From Candidatus Peregrinibacteria bacterium (GTDB lineage Bacteria > Patescibacteriota > Gracilibacteria > UBA1369 > UM-FILTER-53-11): a stretch of 64,000 nt of DNA. The stretch is taken from positions 1 through 64,000 of the forward strand of contig JACPMA010000008.1 in NCBI GenBank assembly GCA_016186205.1, written 5' to 3'. The translations under genes were made by a program, and so were the position numbers. This document shows positions 38,475 through 46,390 of the stretch, piece after piece (position 1 is the stretch's first letter; every line of letters starts with the position of its first letter). The notes beneath the pieces were generated by a model. The model ran no database searches. It was not told the DNA's origin and saw only the letters and a program-made list of their open reading frames with translations.

Positions 38475-39448
38475 ATGGCAAGAGAAGATAAGCATGAAAA
38501 ACCAAAAGGATTAGAAGCACCCCCCCTCAACTCCCTCGTATACCGCTCACGCCGGAACGACGAAAATCGCTCCTTGCCATTTTACCTACGGCTAGAAAAG
38601 ACCTCACTACTCTTTCCGAAAAACTGGATCAGTTACGCAAGAATTATCCGGATGAATTTGAAAATATTCACAGAAAACATCCGGCATTATCGATTGCCCT
38701 TGGAGAAGCCCGCCAAGCTGCTGATTTTTTAAATTCAAAAAATACGGGATTGAGCGACGAAGATATTCTCAAATCCATAGATGCGTATAACGAATATGCA
38801 AGGATGGTCAATCAAACATTGCGACTCCTCAGAAATGAATCGGCGGAAGCGCAAGAACGTGAAATTACCGCAGCGGCAAACGGTGAACTTGAATTTAACG
38901 AAACCGATTTAACGCCGGAACAACAAGTTGAACTCAAAAATCTCGCTATGGATTTGTGGGAAGAATTATTTCCGCCGTCGTATACGGATAAATTCGTAAA
39001 ATGAGCAAATGGACAAACGCAGCTTGAGGGATACCAAAAAATTCTCCTAGCGCCGGCGAATGGAATCGAATCGGTCGTTGGTTCGGTTGTGAGTTTGTTG
39101 CGTCCGAAAACATATGTGGATTTAGCTCGCGCCATTCAAACTACGGCAGGCATGAGCTATAAAGATTGGTGTTCTACATGGAAAAGCCTCAAGTTTCTCT
39201 ATGAACGTCTTCCGATGGAAGACAAGGTTGCTCCGGTTCTTTCTCTTATTTGCGGAGTTGCTTTTCTTTTCGGCGGCGCCACGAAAATTCTTCAATATTT
39301 GGATAAAGCGAAATATTCTTCAAAAATAAAAAATGTCGTGAAGGGCGCTCTAGTTGTGCGCACGGTTACACATCGGTTCGGTGAAACGGCGAAGGTTTTA
39401 CCGCTTGCTACTATTACAGGATTATCGCTGAAATATGTTCAGCATTGA
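38475..39448 (+). pseudogene. broken gene: C7-tract frameshift plus one in-frame TGA
   Basis: Three consecutive pieces read as one protein. It begins MAREDKHEKPKGLEAPP in one frame; at CACCCCCCCTC (7 C) the coding pattern moves to another frame, which runs LTPERRKSLLAILPTARKDLTTLSEKLDQLRKNYPDEFENIHRKHPALSI... to FPPSYTDKFVK, then one TGA at 39002-39004, then ANGQTQLEGYQKILLAPANGIESVVGSVVSLLRPKTYV... to the final stop. Eight C would restore the first junction. The whole would be about 324 residues, helical, with a membrane segment near VLSLICGVAFLFGG. No family recognised. A sequencing error, phase variation or true decay are all possible. Confidence 0.7.
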
Positions 39449-39449
39449 A

Positions 39450-39471
39450 AAAGTGTGCACGTGCACACTTT
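39450..39471. promoter_or_regulatory. perfect 22-bp palindrome upstream of the carboxypeptidase gene
   Basis: AAAGTGTGCACGTGCACACTTT is fully self-complementary. It lies 2 bp after the preceding stop codon and about 50 bp before the likely -10 box of the next gene, so it could be an operator for a dimeric regulator or a terminator stem. Confidence 0.55.
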
Positions 39472-39520
39472 AACTTTCCTGAAAGCGTTTAATTACGAAC
39501 TCGCAAAGAACTGCGAGGTG

Positions 39521-39526
39521 TATACT
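39521..39526 (+). promoter_or_regulatory. -10 box deciding the carboxypeptidase start
   Basis: TATACT lies 6 nt before an in-frame GTG. The same spacing to a GTG is seen at pdxT and yraN in this window, supporting the internal GTG over the ORF's first codon. Confidence 0.5.
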
Positions 39527-39532
39527 CTTCTC

Positions 39533-40366
39533 GTGAAACTGAGAAAACACATTGGGCATGTTATTCGTGGCACGATCGGCATATTTGAAAATAATCGCCC
39601 TCAAAAAATCGTCTCGCGTGATGTAAAACGTTTTGAAATAGGCAAATCGATTGGCGGTCTGCCGATTGAGTGCTTTCAGATAGGACATGGGGGGCGCAAA
39701 ATTATTTTAGCCGCAGGAATACATGGCAATGAAGTTGGAACAGTAAAGCTTGCTCAACATCTTACCCATTGGCTGCATGCCAATACGGATGAATTCGAAA
39801 TGATGACCGTTTTTGTAGTTCTGTGCTTAAATCCGGATGGATTTTCAATGGCGAAAAAAAATCCGGATTATTTTCATGGTGGGAGGATCGGACGTTTTAA
39901 TAAAAATAATGTAGACCTAAACAGAAATTTTTTAACCAAAAGTTTTCGCCAAAATTCATTATGGATGTTTGGCAAAAATTATTCTGAAACTGTGCCTGTG
40001 TATTGCGGGCCGCATGGCAATTCAGAGCCGGAAACCAAAGCATTAACTGACTTTATACTTTCAAATGGCATCAAAATGCTTGTTATGTTTCATAACGCTG
40101 GCCGTGAGGTCATGGGAAGCAATGATCCATTAGCGCAAAATCTCGCGGGGCTTTATGCGCAAAAAACCGGCTTCAAATTGGTCAATGGGAAGATGTGGCC
40201 GACCAATAAACAAACGGGAACGGCCAAAGATTGGTGCGAAGAAAATAGCGTATCGTACATAGAAATTGAAGGTTCCGTGCGATGGGGATCCGATTGGAAA
40301 ACTCAAAAAGGTGCTCTCATCGCGGTATTGGAGGAGTTCAAAATGCTACGAAGTGATATCAACTAA
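39533..40366 (+). CDS. zinc carboxypeptidase-like protein (M14/AstE-AspA type)
   Basis: The zinc ligands are visible as ILAAGIHGNEVG (HxxE) and, about 125 residues later, MLVMFHNAG (His). VDLNRNF carries the substrate-binding Arg, and the catalytic Glu is likely in VSYIEIEGS. This is the pattern of M14 carboxypeptidases, including peptidoglycan-peptide amidases and the succinylglutamate desuccinylase group. No signal peptide is seen, so it is probably cytoplasmic. The ORF can start 26 codons earlier inside a palindrome; I prefer the GTG 6 nt after a TATACT box. The gene end overlaps the convergent LysRS gene by 21 bp. Confidence 0.82.
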   Translation: MKLRKHIGHVIRGTIGIFENNRPQKIVSRDVKRFEIGKSIGGLPIECFQIGHGGRKIILAAGIHGNEVGTVKLAQHLTHWLHANTDEFEMMTVFVVLCLNPDGFSMAKKNPDYFHGGRIGRFNKNNVDLNRNFLTKSFRQNSLWMFGKNYSETVPVYCGPHGNSEPETKALTDFILSNGIKMLVMFHNAGREVMGSNDPLAQNLAGLYAQKTGFKLVNGKMWPTNKQTGTAKDWCEENSVSYIEIEGSVRWGSDWKTQKGALIAVLEEFKMLRSDIN

Positions 40367-42676
40367 AACCTGCTCACCCAAATCTCCACCGCAATATTTT
40401 ACGAGCAATTCCTCAAGCTCGGAAAGGCAGTTTTTTACATCAGCAAGAGAGACGGCGTGATTACCGTCGACATTCAAAAATATATTTGTTGTCTGTTTAT
40501 CAACTTTGGTGAGTTCGGAATCAATATAGTTAAAATCGCGCGCCATAACTTTTCCTTCGCTATCGAAATAACAAAGCTCGCCTTTGATGAGCGGCACGGC
40601 CCTGTCGGTTCCGAGCGCATAGAATTTTTCACCGCCGTGCGCAAAACGCAACTCGACGGGCAATTTTATTTTATCTAAATCAAAAAGTCCGATGGAGAGC
40701 TGATGTTTCACAACAAGAGTATTATAAATATCAACTGCAACATTGATACTGGGGAGCATTTTGCCGTTTGCTAGGCGAGAAACAAGCGCCAGGGGGCTTG
40801 GTTTATTTTTGGTTGGATTCACGCCGAAATTGCGATAAATTTCACAAAATGCTTCGAGTCGGGGCGAAGTTTTTTTGATTTTTTCAAAATCGAGACCGGA
40901 CAAAAGTTTGTTGCGAAGCTCGGAAAGACCTGAATGGTTACGCGTGATTTTTGTGCCCATCAAAATATTAAATCCAAGCTTAATTCCGGGGAATCGCTGT
41001 CTAACTTCTTTATGAACTACAATAAGAGGCGTAATGAGATTTTGTATCTCGACCTTTTGGAATGCCGGCAAAGCTGCGCATTCTTGAAACCGCTCTATAA
41101 CAAAAGCCTGATCGAGCGCATCAAGAAACCACCCTGCCTGAGGCCCAGATGTTTTCCCCAAGAGCGCAGTATAAATCGCTTCAAAGCCTTCTTTCGGAGA
41201 GAGTGGAGATTTTTTTCGGAGTTCATGAATTGCTGCGTGAAGTTCCTCACCGTGCTGTTTTGCTCCGGAAAGAAGACCGGCAACAACTATAAGAAATTTT
41301 TTCTGTTCGCCCGAAAGTGTTTTGGCCAGCTCCGGCATTTCTCTCTGCACGCTGAATTTATCGCTTTCGGTAGCGTATTCGGAAAGCCATATGCGTGCAT
41401 ATTTTGACCGACGCTCGGCTTCGGCTTTTTCTTCTACTGTGAGTTTTGCGCCTTTCAATTTTGCGACCTCATCTAAAAAATCAAGCTGCGGCATTTGAAT
41501 AAGGAACGCGGTGCGCGAAAAACGCGGCCGAAAATAATCTTTTTCATGCTCCGGTTTAATTACGGAAAAATGGAGCGCTTTCTTTATTTCATCAGCCACA
41601 TCAGATGGCTTGCGGCCATACGCAATCTCCACGGATTCATCAAAAAAATCAAAAAGGCGAGGCGTTGTGGAGCCGGAAGGTTCAAAATCTATATGTCTTT
41701 CCGGACTATTTCGAACCATCAAAAAACGCAATAATTCTTCCGGAAGCATATCGACGACTTCTGCTGCAGAGGCTCCGCGGGCCTTAGAAGAACTCATCTT
41801 CGCTCCGCCGATGGTAAAAAACTCATACGGCACATTCACCGGCACAATGCCTTTAAAAACTTCGCGTGCGATGCGCGCGGAAACATCACGGCTTCCGCCT
41901 GCAACCGAATGATCTTTGCCTGCTCCTTCAATATCCACTGGAAAAATCTGCCATTTTGCAGCCCATTCCACTTTCCAAGGTAATTTTCCGCGGCCGCGGT
42001 AAGGGGCAACCTTGCCTTTATGCCCGCATCCATTCGCCCATTTCACTTTATCCAATTCACATATATATTCCACGGTTTTTTCTCCACGCGGTCCGCTGGA
42101 ACCAATCACAGTCGTTGTACCGACTTTTCCGCATTTCTCGCACACAACTTGCACGGGATTCCATTCTTCTTTTTTTTCGGAACCGGAAACTTCACGGTAA
42201 ATGCGGCGGATATCCTCTGACTTTTCAAGCACAATATCAATCCACGGATCATATTTTCCTTCCGCGTAGAGTGTAGAACTTAAATAGAATTCGGGCTCAA
42301 AACCGAGCCGCCGGATCACAGCAATAAAATCATCGCCAAAATACTGGGCGTAATTTTTTTGCGGCGTCGGCGGAACATCCGGCGACAAAGGCGATGGCAC
42401 ATCTTTTAATGGCTTGCCCATATACGGCAAAAATTTCTCTTTCGGCAAATAAACCGGCATTCCGTCCATAGGATCCGCATCATTGATTTCATAAAAATAT
42501 TTCACGCTGTACCCTTTTTCAATAAGCGCCTGTGCAATAACTCCATGAATCACCACGCCGCGCAGAGATCCCACATGCACGCGGCCGGACGGCGTTTTTT
42601 CATCGCGCACAATAAAACTTTTTCTGCCTGGATACGTTTTCTCGGCAACGGCGACAACTTCATCAACCCAAAACAT
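40346..42676 (-). CDS. lysS: class I lysyl-tRNA synthetase with C-terminal B3/B4-like domain
   Basis: Residues 1 to about 545 are a class I LysRS: the HIGH-type motif is HVGS (34-37, in TPSGRVHVGSLRG), the zinc-binding segment has CEKCGK...CELDKVKWANGCGHKG, and the KMSKS-type loop is KMSSSKARG. The VEWAAKWQIFPVDIEGAGKDHSVAGGS segment fits the archaeal-type class I enzymes. Residues about 546-776 are not part of normal LysRS; they match the B3/B4 domain known from PheRS beta and stand-alone proteins (NPTKNKPSPLALVSRLANGKMLPSINVAVDIYN, YALGTDRAVPLIKGELCYFD, ARDFNYIDSELTKVDKQTTN). B3/B4 domains bind or edit mischarged tRNA. The ATG start is the first in the ORF. Confidence 0.93.
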   Translation of the reverse strand: MFWVDEVVAVAEKTYPGRKSFIVRDEKTPSGRVHVGSLRGVVIHGVIAQALIEKGYSVKYFYEINDADPMDGMPVYLPKEKFLPYMGKPLKDVPSPLSPDVPPTPQKNYAQYFGDDFIAVIRRLGFEPEFYLSSTLYAEGKYDPWIDIVLEKSEDIRRIYREVSGSEKKEEWNPVQVVCEKCGKVGTTTVIGSSGPRGEKTVEYICELDKVKWANGCGHKGKVAPYRGRGKLPWKVEWAAKWQIFPVDIEGAGKDHSVAGGSRDVSARIAREVFKGIVPVNVPYEFFTIGGAKMSSSKARGASAAEVVDMLPEELLRFLMVRNSPERHIDFEPSGSTTPRLFDFFDESVEIAYGRKPSDVADEIKKALHFSVIKPEHEKDYFRPRFSRTAFLIQMPQLDFLDEVAKLKGAKLTVEEKAEAERRSKYARIWLSEYATESDKFSVQREMPELAKTLSGEQKKFLIVVAGLLSGAKQHGEELHAAIHELRKKSPLSPKEGFEAIYTALLGKTSGPQAGWFLDALDQAFVIERFQECAALPAFQKVEIQNLITPLIVVHKEVRQRFPGIKLGFNILMGTKITRNHSGLSELRNKLLSGLDFEKIKKTSPRLEAFCEIYRNFGVNPTKNKPSPLALVSRLANGKMLPSINVAVDIYNTLVVKHQLSIGLFDLDKIKLPVELRFAHGGEKFYALGTDRAVPLIKGELCYFDSEGKVMARDFNYIDSELTKVDKQTTNIFLNVDGNHAVSLADVKNCLSELEELLVKYCGGDLGEQVLVDITS

Positions 42677-42865
42677 GGCTATAGAATACAGGAAAATGGC
42701 GTATGGCGAAATTGCGTGTATTGTCTAGTTGACATTCTTCGACCATTCTTCGATCTGCATTGCAAAAATTTCAACTGGATCAGTTATGCGCAAAGGATTT
42801 TCTTGTATTTACGAAAATAAATTCCGGTTTTTTTAGCGCCTTGTTGTACTGGCAAATAACAAACG

Positions 42866-43528
42866 CTAAGGAGCCCATGGATCCATTGCCTTAGGAGGAG
42901 TAGAATCCTCCGGAGATGAAGGAGCCCATGGATCCATTGCCTTAGGAGGAGTAAAATCCTCGAGAGATGTATGGCTTTCAAATGTACCATCTGGGTTTAG
43001 AGTAATATCCATTTTGCGTACTTTCTCGTTAGAAGGTTGATATTCTACATGAAGAAGCAAGCTACCAGGTTCATCACCGAAAGGAAACAAACCTTTAACC
43101 GAGCTGCTGGTTTTAAGTTTGCAATATAACAAATTTTGAAAGTCAATATTTAGATCGAGTTCTGCATTAAATTGTTTCGCAAGATCAAGCTCTTCCTCTC
43201 TAATGGATTCGTAACTTGGATTTGTCTCTGGCATGAATTCCCCACGTTTGAAACGCTCGACCCATATTCTATATAGTTCATCACGTTTTTTTTCTAGTTT
43301 CCGAACTATATCAAAGCGATCCTTAAATTTAATTTGCTGTAGTCTTTCCAGTCCGCTATTGGCTGCACCAAGAACATTCTTTCCAAGTGCTTGTTGAGAT
43401 ATTTCTGGTGGTCCATCAACTTGCAGTGATTCTGAAGCTGCTGGCGACGCATCTTTTCTTTCCAAAAAAATCAAACGTTGATGTGCAGCACATAAAAAAT
43501 TGCCCAGAAAACAATTTAATAATTGCAT
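42866..43528 (-). CDS. hypothetical protein with tandem C-terminal 17-residue repeat
   Basis: The 220-residue product shows a helical, charged middle part (FKDRFDIVRKLEKKRDELYRIWVERFKRGEF) and a beta-like segment (GSLLLHVEYQPSNEKVRKMDITLNPDGTFESH). It ends with two copies of a 17-residue unit (SPEDSTPPKAMDPWAP). I do not recognise a family. Upstream on its strand are TTGACA (43580-43585) and, after 17 bp, TACGAT, with a TATAAT slightly further on, so it seems to have its own promoter. Confidence 0.65.
   Translation of the reverse strand: MQLLNCFLGNFLCAAHQRLIFLERKDASPAASESLQVDGPPEISQQALGKNVLGAANSGLERLQQIKFKDRFDIVRKLEKKRDELYRIWVERFKRGEFMPETNPSYESIREEELDLAKQFNAELDLNIDFQNLLYCKLKTSSSVKGLFPFGDEPGSLLLHVEYQPSNEKVRKMDITLNPDGTFESHTSLEDFTPPKAMDPWAPSSPEDSTPPKAMDPWAP
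42870..42971 (-). repeat. 51-bp tandem repeat, two copies
   Basis: GGAGCCCATGGATCCATTGCCTTAGGAGGAGTA... occurs at 42870 and again at 42921, with a few differences near the second end. The unit is a multiple of 3 and duplicates 17 codons without breaking the frame. Confidence 0.85.
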
Positions 43529-43611
43529 ATTTATTTTTGTTTTAACAACTGATTATATCGTACACTATTATTACATATATGTCAACTACATACAAAATTA
43601 AGAAAAAGCGA

Positions 43612-44967
43612 CTAAGCTAGCACCTTCCGTTGGCGTTCGATATCAAGAAATCGCAACTTTTCCCGCTCAAACATAAGCTCAATATGGCCGGTCGGGCCAT
43701 TGCGGTGTTTGCGGATAAAAATATCGGTTATGCCTTTGCGTTCGGAATCTTCTTCATAATAATCCTCGCGATACATCATAAGCACAACATCGGCATCTTG
43801 TTCGATCGAGCCGGATTCACGCAAATCCGAAAGCTGCGGAATTTTGCTTGGACGGCCTTCCACAGCGCGTGAAAGCTGCGAAAGCGCCAAAACCGGAATG
43901 TGGAGTTCGCGTGCGAGATTTTTTAGAGCCCGTGTAATTTCTGAAATTTCCTGCACACGATTGGATTGATATGAACTTTTGGCAGCGACATTCATCATCT
44001 GCAGATAATCCACTATAAGCATATCGAGACCATGTTGAGCTTTAAGTCGACGCGCTTTAGTGCGAAGTTCCACAATGCCATTCACGGAAGAATCATCAAT
44101 AAAAATTTTCGTTTGATTAAGATCGTCCATCACGCTCCCGATACGCGCAAAATCTTCATCCGCCAGCTTGCCGGTGCGCATCTTCCAGCTATCCACGCCT
44201 AAAAGCGCACAAAACATGCGTTCAACAAGCTGCTCCTTTGACATCTCAAGCGAAATGATTCCGACGGAGTAATCACGGCGCGCAATATTCTGGGCAATAT
44301 TAAGGGCGAAAGCGGTTTTTCCCATAGCAGGACGCGCTGCAAGGACAACAAGATCGGTTGGCTGAAGGCCTGAAAGGAGATTGTCGAGTGTCCGAAAACC
44401 TGTCGGCAGACCGCGATAATGATTTTTTGATTCCGGGTCATGGAGGTCGGAAATTTTCTCATACGTCTGGGCGAGAATTTCTTTAATGTGAATGAAACGA
44501 TCCTTAACAAAATTTTGAGAAACTGAAAAAAGCGCCTTCTCCGCTTCCTCAAGAAGATTCTCGAGCTCGTTCACTTCATCATAACCGAGCGCCATGATGC
44601 GGTCGCCGGTGGTGATGAGTTTTCTAAGGGTCGATTTGTGTTTGACAATAAGGGCGTATTGAACAATGTGGCTCGCTGTTGGCACTTCCAGCGTGAGCTG
44701 GGCAAGATATGACGCGCCGCCGGCTTGATCAAGCTTTCCATGGTCTTCCAGAAAAGTTGCGAGAATTTTGAGATCAATCGGCATGCGTTTGGCAAAAAGG
44801 TCAAGCATGCCTTGATAAATCATAATGTGCTGATCAAAATAGAAATCTTCCGGCTTCAAGAAATCGGCGATTTTAATAATCGCTTCTTTGTCTAGAATAA
44901 GCGAACCGAGCGTGGCGCGTTCGGCCTCTTGGCTGTGCGGCGGGATGCGGGTGAGAGGAGTGGACAT
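43612..44967 (-). CDS. dnaB: replicative DNA helicase (DnaB)
   Basis: DnaB unwinds DNA at the replication fork as a hexamer. The N-terminal domain starts IPPHSQEAERATLGSLILDKEAI, a short linker follows, and the RecA-like domain carries Walker A (LAARPAMGKTAFALNIA), DMLIVDYLQMM (Walker B) and SRAVEGRPSKIPQLSDLRESGSIEQDADVVLMMYR. Length 451 is normal and no intein is present. Direct repeats and a hairpin RNA candidate lie upstream. Confidence 0.97.
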   Translation of the reverse strand: MSTPLTRIPPHSQEAERATLGSLILDKEAIIKIADFLKPEDFYFDQHIMIYQGMLDLFAKRMPIDLKILATFLEDHGKLDQAGGASYLAQLTLEVPTASHIVQYALIVKHKSTLRKLITTGDRIMALGYDEVNELENLLEEAEKALFSVSQNFVKDRFIHIKEILAQTYEKISDLHDPESKNHYRGLPTGFRTLDNLLSGLQPTDLVVLAARPAMGKTAFALNIAQNIARRDYSVGIISLEMSKEQLVERMFCALLGVDSWKMRTGKLADEDFARIGSVMDDLNQTKIFIDDSSVNGIVELRTKARRLKAQHGLDMLIVDYLQMMNVAAKSSYQSNRVQEISEITRALKNLARELHIPVLALSQLSRAVEGRPSKIPQLSDLRESGSIEQDADVVLMMYREDYYEEDSERKGITDIFIRKHRNGPTGHIELMFEREKLRFLDIERQRKVLA

Positions 44968-44994
44968 GAATTATGAATTACTAATGATGAATGA

Positions 44995-45060
44995 TGAATT
45001 TTTCATGAAATTTTCATGAACTGCAAATGAATTTTTCATGAAATTTTCATGAACTGCAAA
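44995..45060. repeat. 33-bp direct repeats with TTTCATGAAA palindromes upstream of dnaB
   Basis: TGAATTTTTCATGAAATTTTCATGAACTGCAAA occurs twice head to tail, and a third copy starts (TGAACT). Each unit contains TTTCATGAAA and TTTTCATGAA. They begin 28 bp before the dnaB start and could be operator sites. Confidence 0.75.
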
Positions 45061-45143
45061 TGAACTCGGTTGAAAGATTTACGGGATGATTTTTGGTATG
45101 TGCGAAAGATGTGCAAAAGATGCGTTTTCGTTTACCGCGGCAG

Positions 45144-45360
45144 CAAAAAATCTGACAGGCTGGCTGATGTATTTCTGAGGCCAATTTGGGTCAGCTAGGC
45201 CGAGGGATCATGCTTTGCGAAGCCCAGCGCAGCTAGGCGCAGCAAAGTGCCGCGACTATCGAAGCGGCAATCCCAAGGCCGTCGCGAGGCCGTACATGCT
45301 AGGCCGAGCGACAGCGCTGACCATTGGCCGAAGGAATACTCAGCCAGTCTGTCAGTAAAA
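45144..45360 (-). ncRNA. long structured RNA candidate (about 205-nt hairpin)
   Basis: The ends 45152-45167 and 45340-45355 pair over 16 bp (CTGACAGGCTGGCTGA/TCAGCCAGTCTGTCAG). The helix continues through GTATTTCT/AGGAATAC, a GA/GA internal loop, GGCCAAT/ATTGGCC and GGTCAGC/GCTGACC. Inside are GGCC-GA-GGGAT/ATCCC-AA-GGCC and the hairpins GCTTTGCGAAGC, TGCCGC/GCGGCA and GGCCGTCGCGAGGCC. On the minus strand a T6 run follows the closing helix, so transcription is probably from that strand, directly after the hydrolase stop. I could not match it to 6S, SRP or RNase P RNA. Confidence 0.6.
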
Positions 45361-46353
45361 TCAAGTGGCAACCAACGCCCTCAAATCGAGTGATTCCAGA
45401 CTATGTCCGTCTTCCGGCAACACGGTTTCAATGGCAGTCCGCGTACTCCCGATTCGCCGCGCAATCAAATCGCCGTGGCTTTCATCAATATATGGATCTT
45501 TTTCTCCTCGAAAAACGCGCACGCGGCAACGATCTCTTACAACCGATGTAAGATCTCCGATTTCTCCAAAAAAACGCGCGCCGAATGCCCGCATATGCCA
45601 ATCAATTGGATTTCTTTGCGGCTGGGTAACATGATAAAAACGCGGTAAACTCGATAATACCTCCTTCAAAACGCCGATATGGCTTCCTGGGCCTGGCGCA
45701 ACGAGGCTTTCGTCAACCGCAACGCGGGTATTAATAACCCTTAAAGCAATATCCGGATCTTTGGTATCCAGCGCTACTTGAACAAACGGCGAAAGGAAAT
45801 TTGCGCAGTCCGGAGGCGGCATACCGCTTTTAGCACATTGGCGCAAAGCATAAAGCGCTGCCAAAGCGCCGTATGAATGACCGGCAATATGCATACTTTC
45901 GAGTTGCGGAGCATATCGCCGCATGGCTTTCATTGCGGCAAAAAGCGCTCGCGTATACCGCTCAAAAGAAAACGGTTGCTCAAAAAAGAACGGCCGCTGC
46001 CGATGGAACTCATCCGCTTCTGGACCACCAAGTTCACCAATTCCCATTTTATAAGTTCCGCGCCGAAGACCTCCGGGCATCAATAAAAGCGTCGAGATAT
46101 CTCCTGTTTCTTTCGCAAGCTTTCTTGCTTTCTCTTCAGCATCCATTCGCCATTGATCGCCTGGCAGACCATGCTGAACCAGTAATGCGCGGCGCACTTT
46201 TGATAACGGACTTCCTTCGCAGGCCGGCGCAATGAGTTTTCCTGCTGCTGTTACCCATTTTCCATCAATGGTGTCTATTGGCAAGAAAACCATTTCCTCG
46301 GCCACATCTGGGTCGGGGCCGTTAAGACAACCTAAAGATAATTGCTCTTCCAT
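45361..46353 (-). CDS. alpha/beta-hydrolase-fold protein
   Basis: The nucleophile elbow GHSYGALAALYAL lies near residue 160, an early strand reads RRALLVQHGLPGDQW, and late segments supply a possible acid (RGEKDPYIDESHGD) and the catalytic His (PEDGHSLESLDL), giving a complete Ser-Asp-His set. Substrate is unknown. There is no signal peptide. It follows the aminotransferase gene on the same strand after 37 bp, and its stop is directly next to the long hairpin. Confidence 0.8.
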   Translation of the reverse strand: MEEQLSLGCLNGPDPDVAEEMVFLPIDTIDGKWVTAAGKLIAPACEGSPLSKVRRALLVQHGLPGDQWRMDAEEKARKLAKETGDISTLLLMPGGLRRGTYKMGIGELGGPEADEFHRQRPFFFEQPFSFERYTRALFAAMKAMRRYAPQLESMHIAGHSYGALAALYALRQCAKSGMPPPDCANFLSPFVQVALDTKDPDIALRVINTRVAVDESLVAPGPGSHIGVLKEVLSSLPRFYHVTQPQRNPIDWHMRAFGARFFGEIGDLTSVVRDRCRVRVFRGEKDPYIDESHGDLIARRIGSTRTAIETVLPEDGHSLESLDLRALVAT

Positions 46354-46390
46354 AAATAGGAGGCTTATTGTAAGCCATTTTCAGGATTTT

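Noticed and set aside
38498-39448. UGA read as glycine (Gracilibacteria code 25), because a TGA sits in an otherwise open coding frame
   Set aside because: murA, PPDK, guaA neighbours and several other genes end at TGA exactly where their families end, so TGA is a stop in this genome.
44995-45060. CRISPR array upstream of dnaB
   Set aside because: The repeats are directly adjacent with no spacers, and no cas gene is present.
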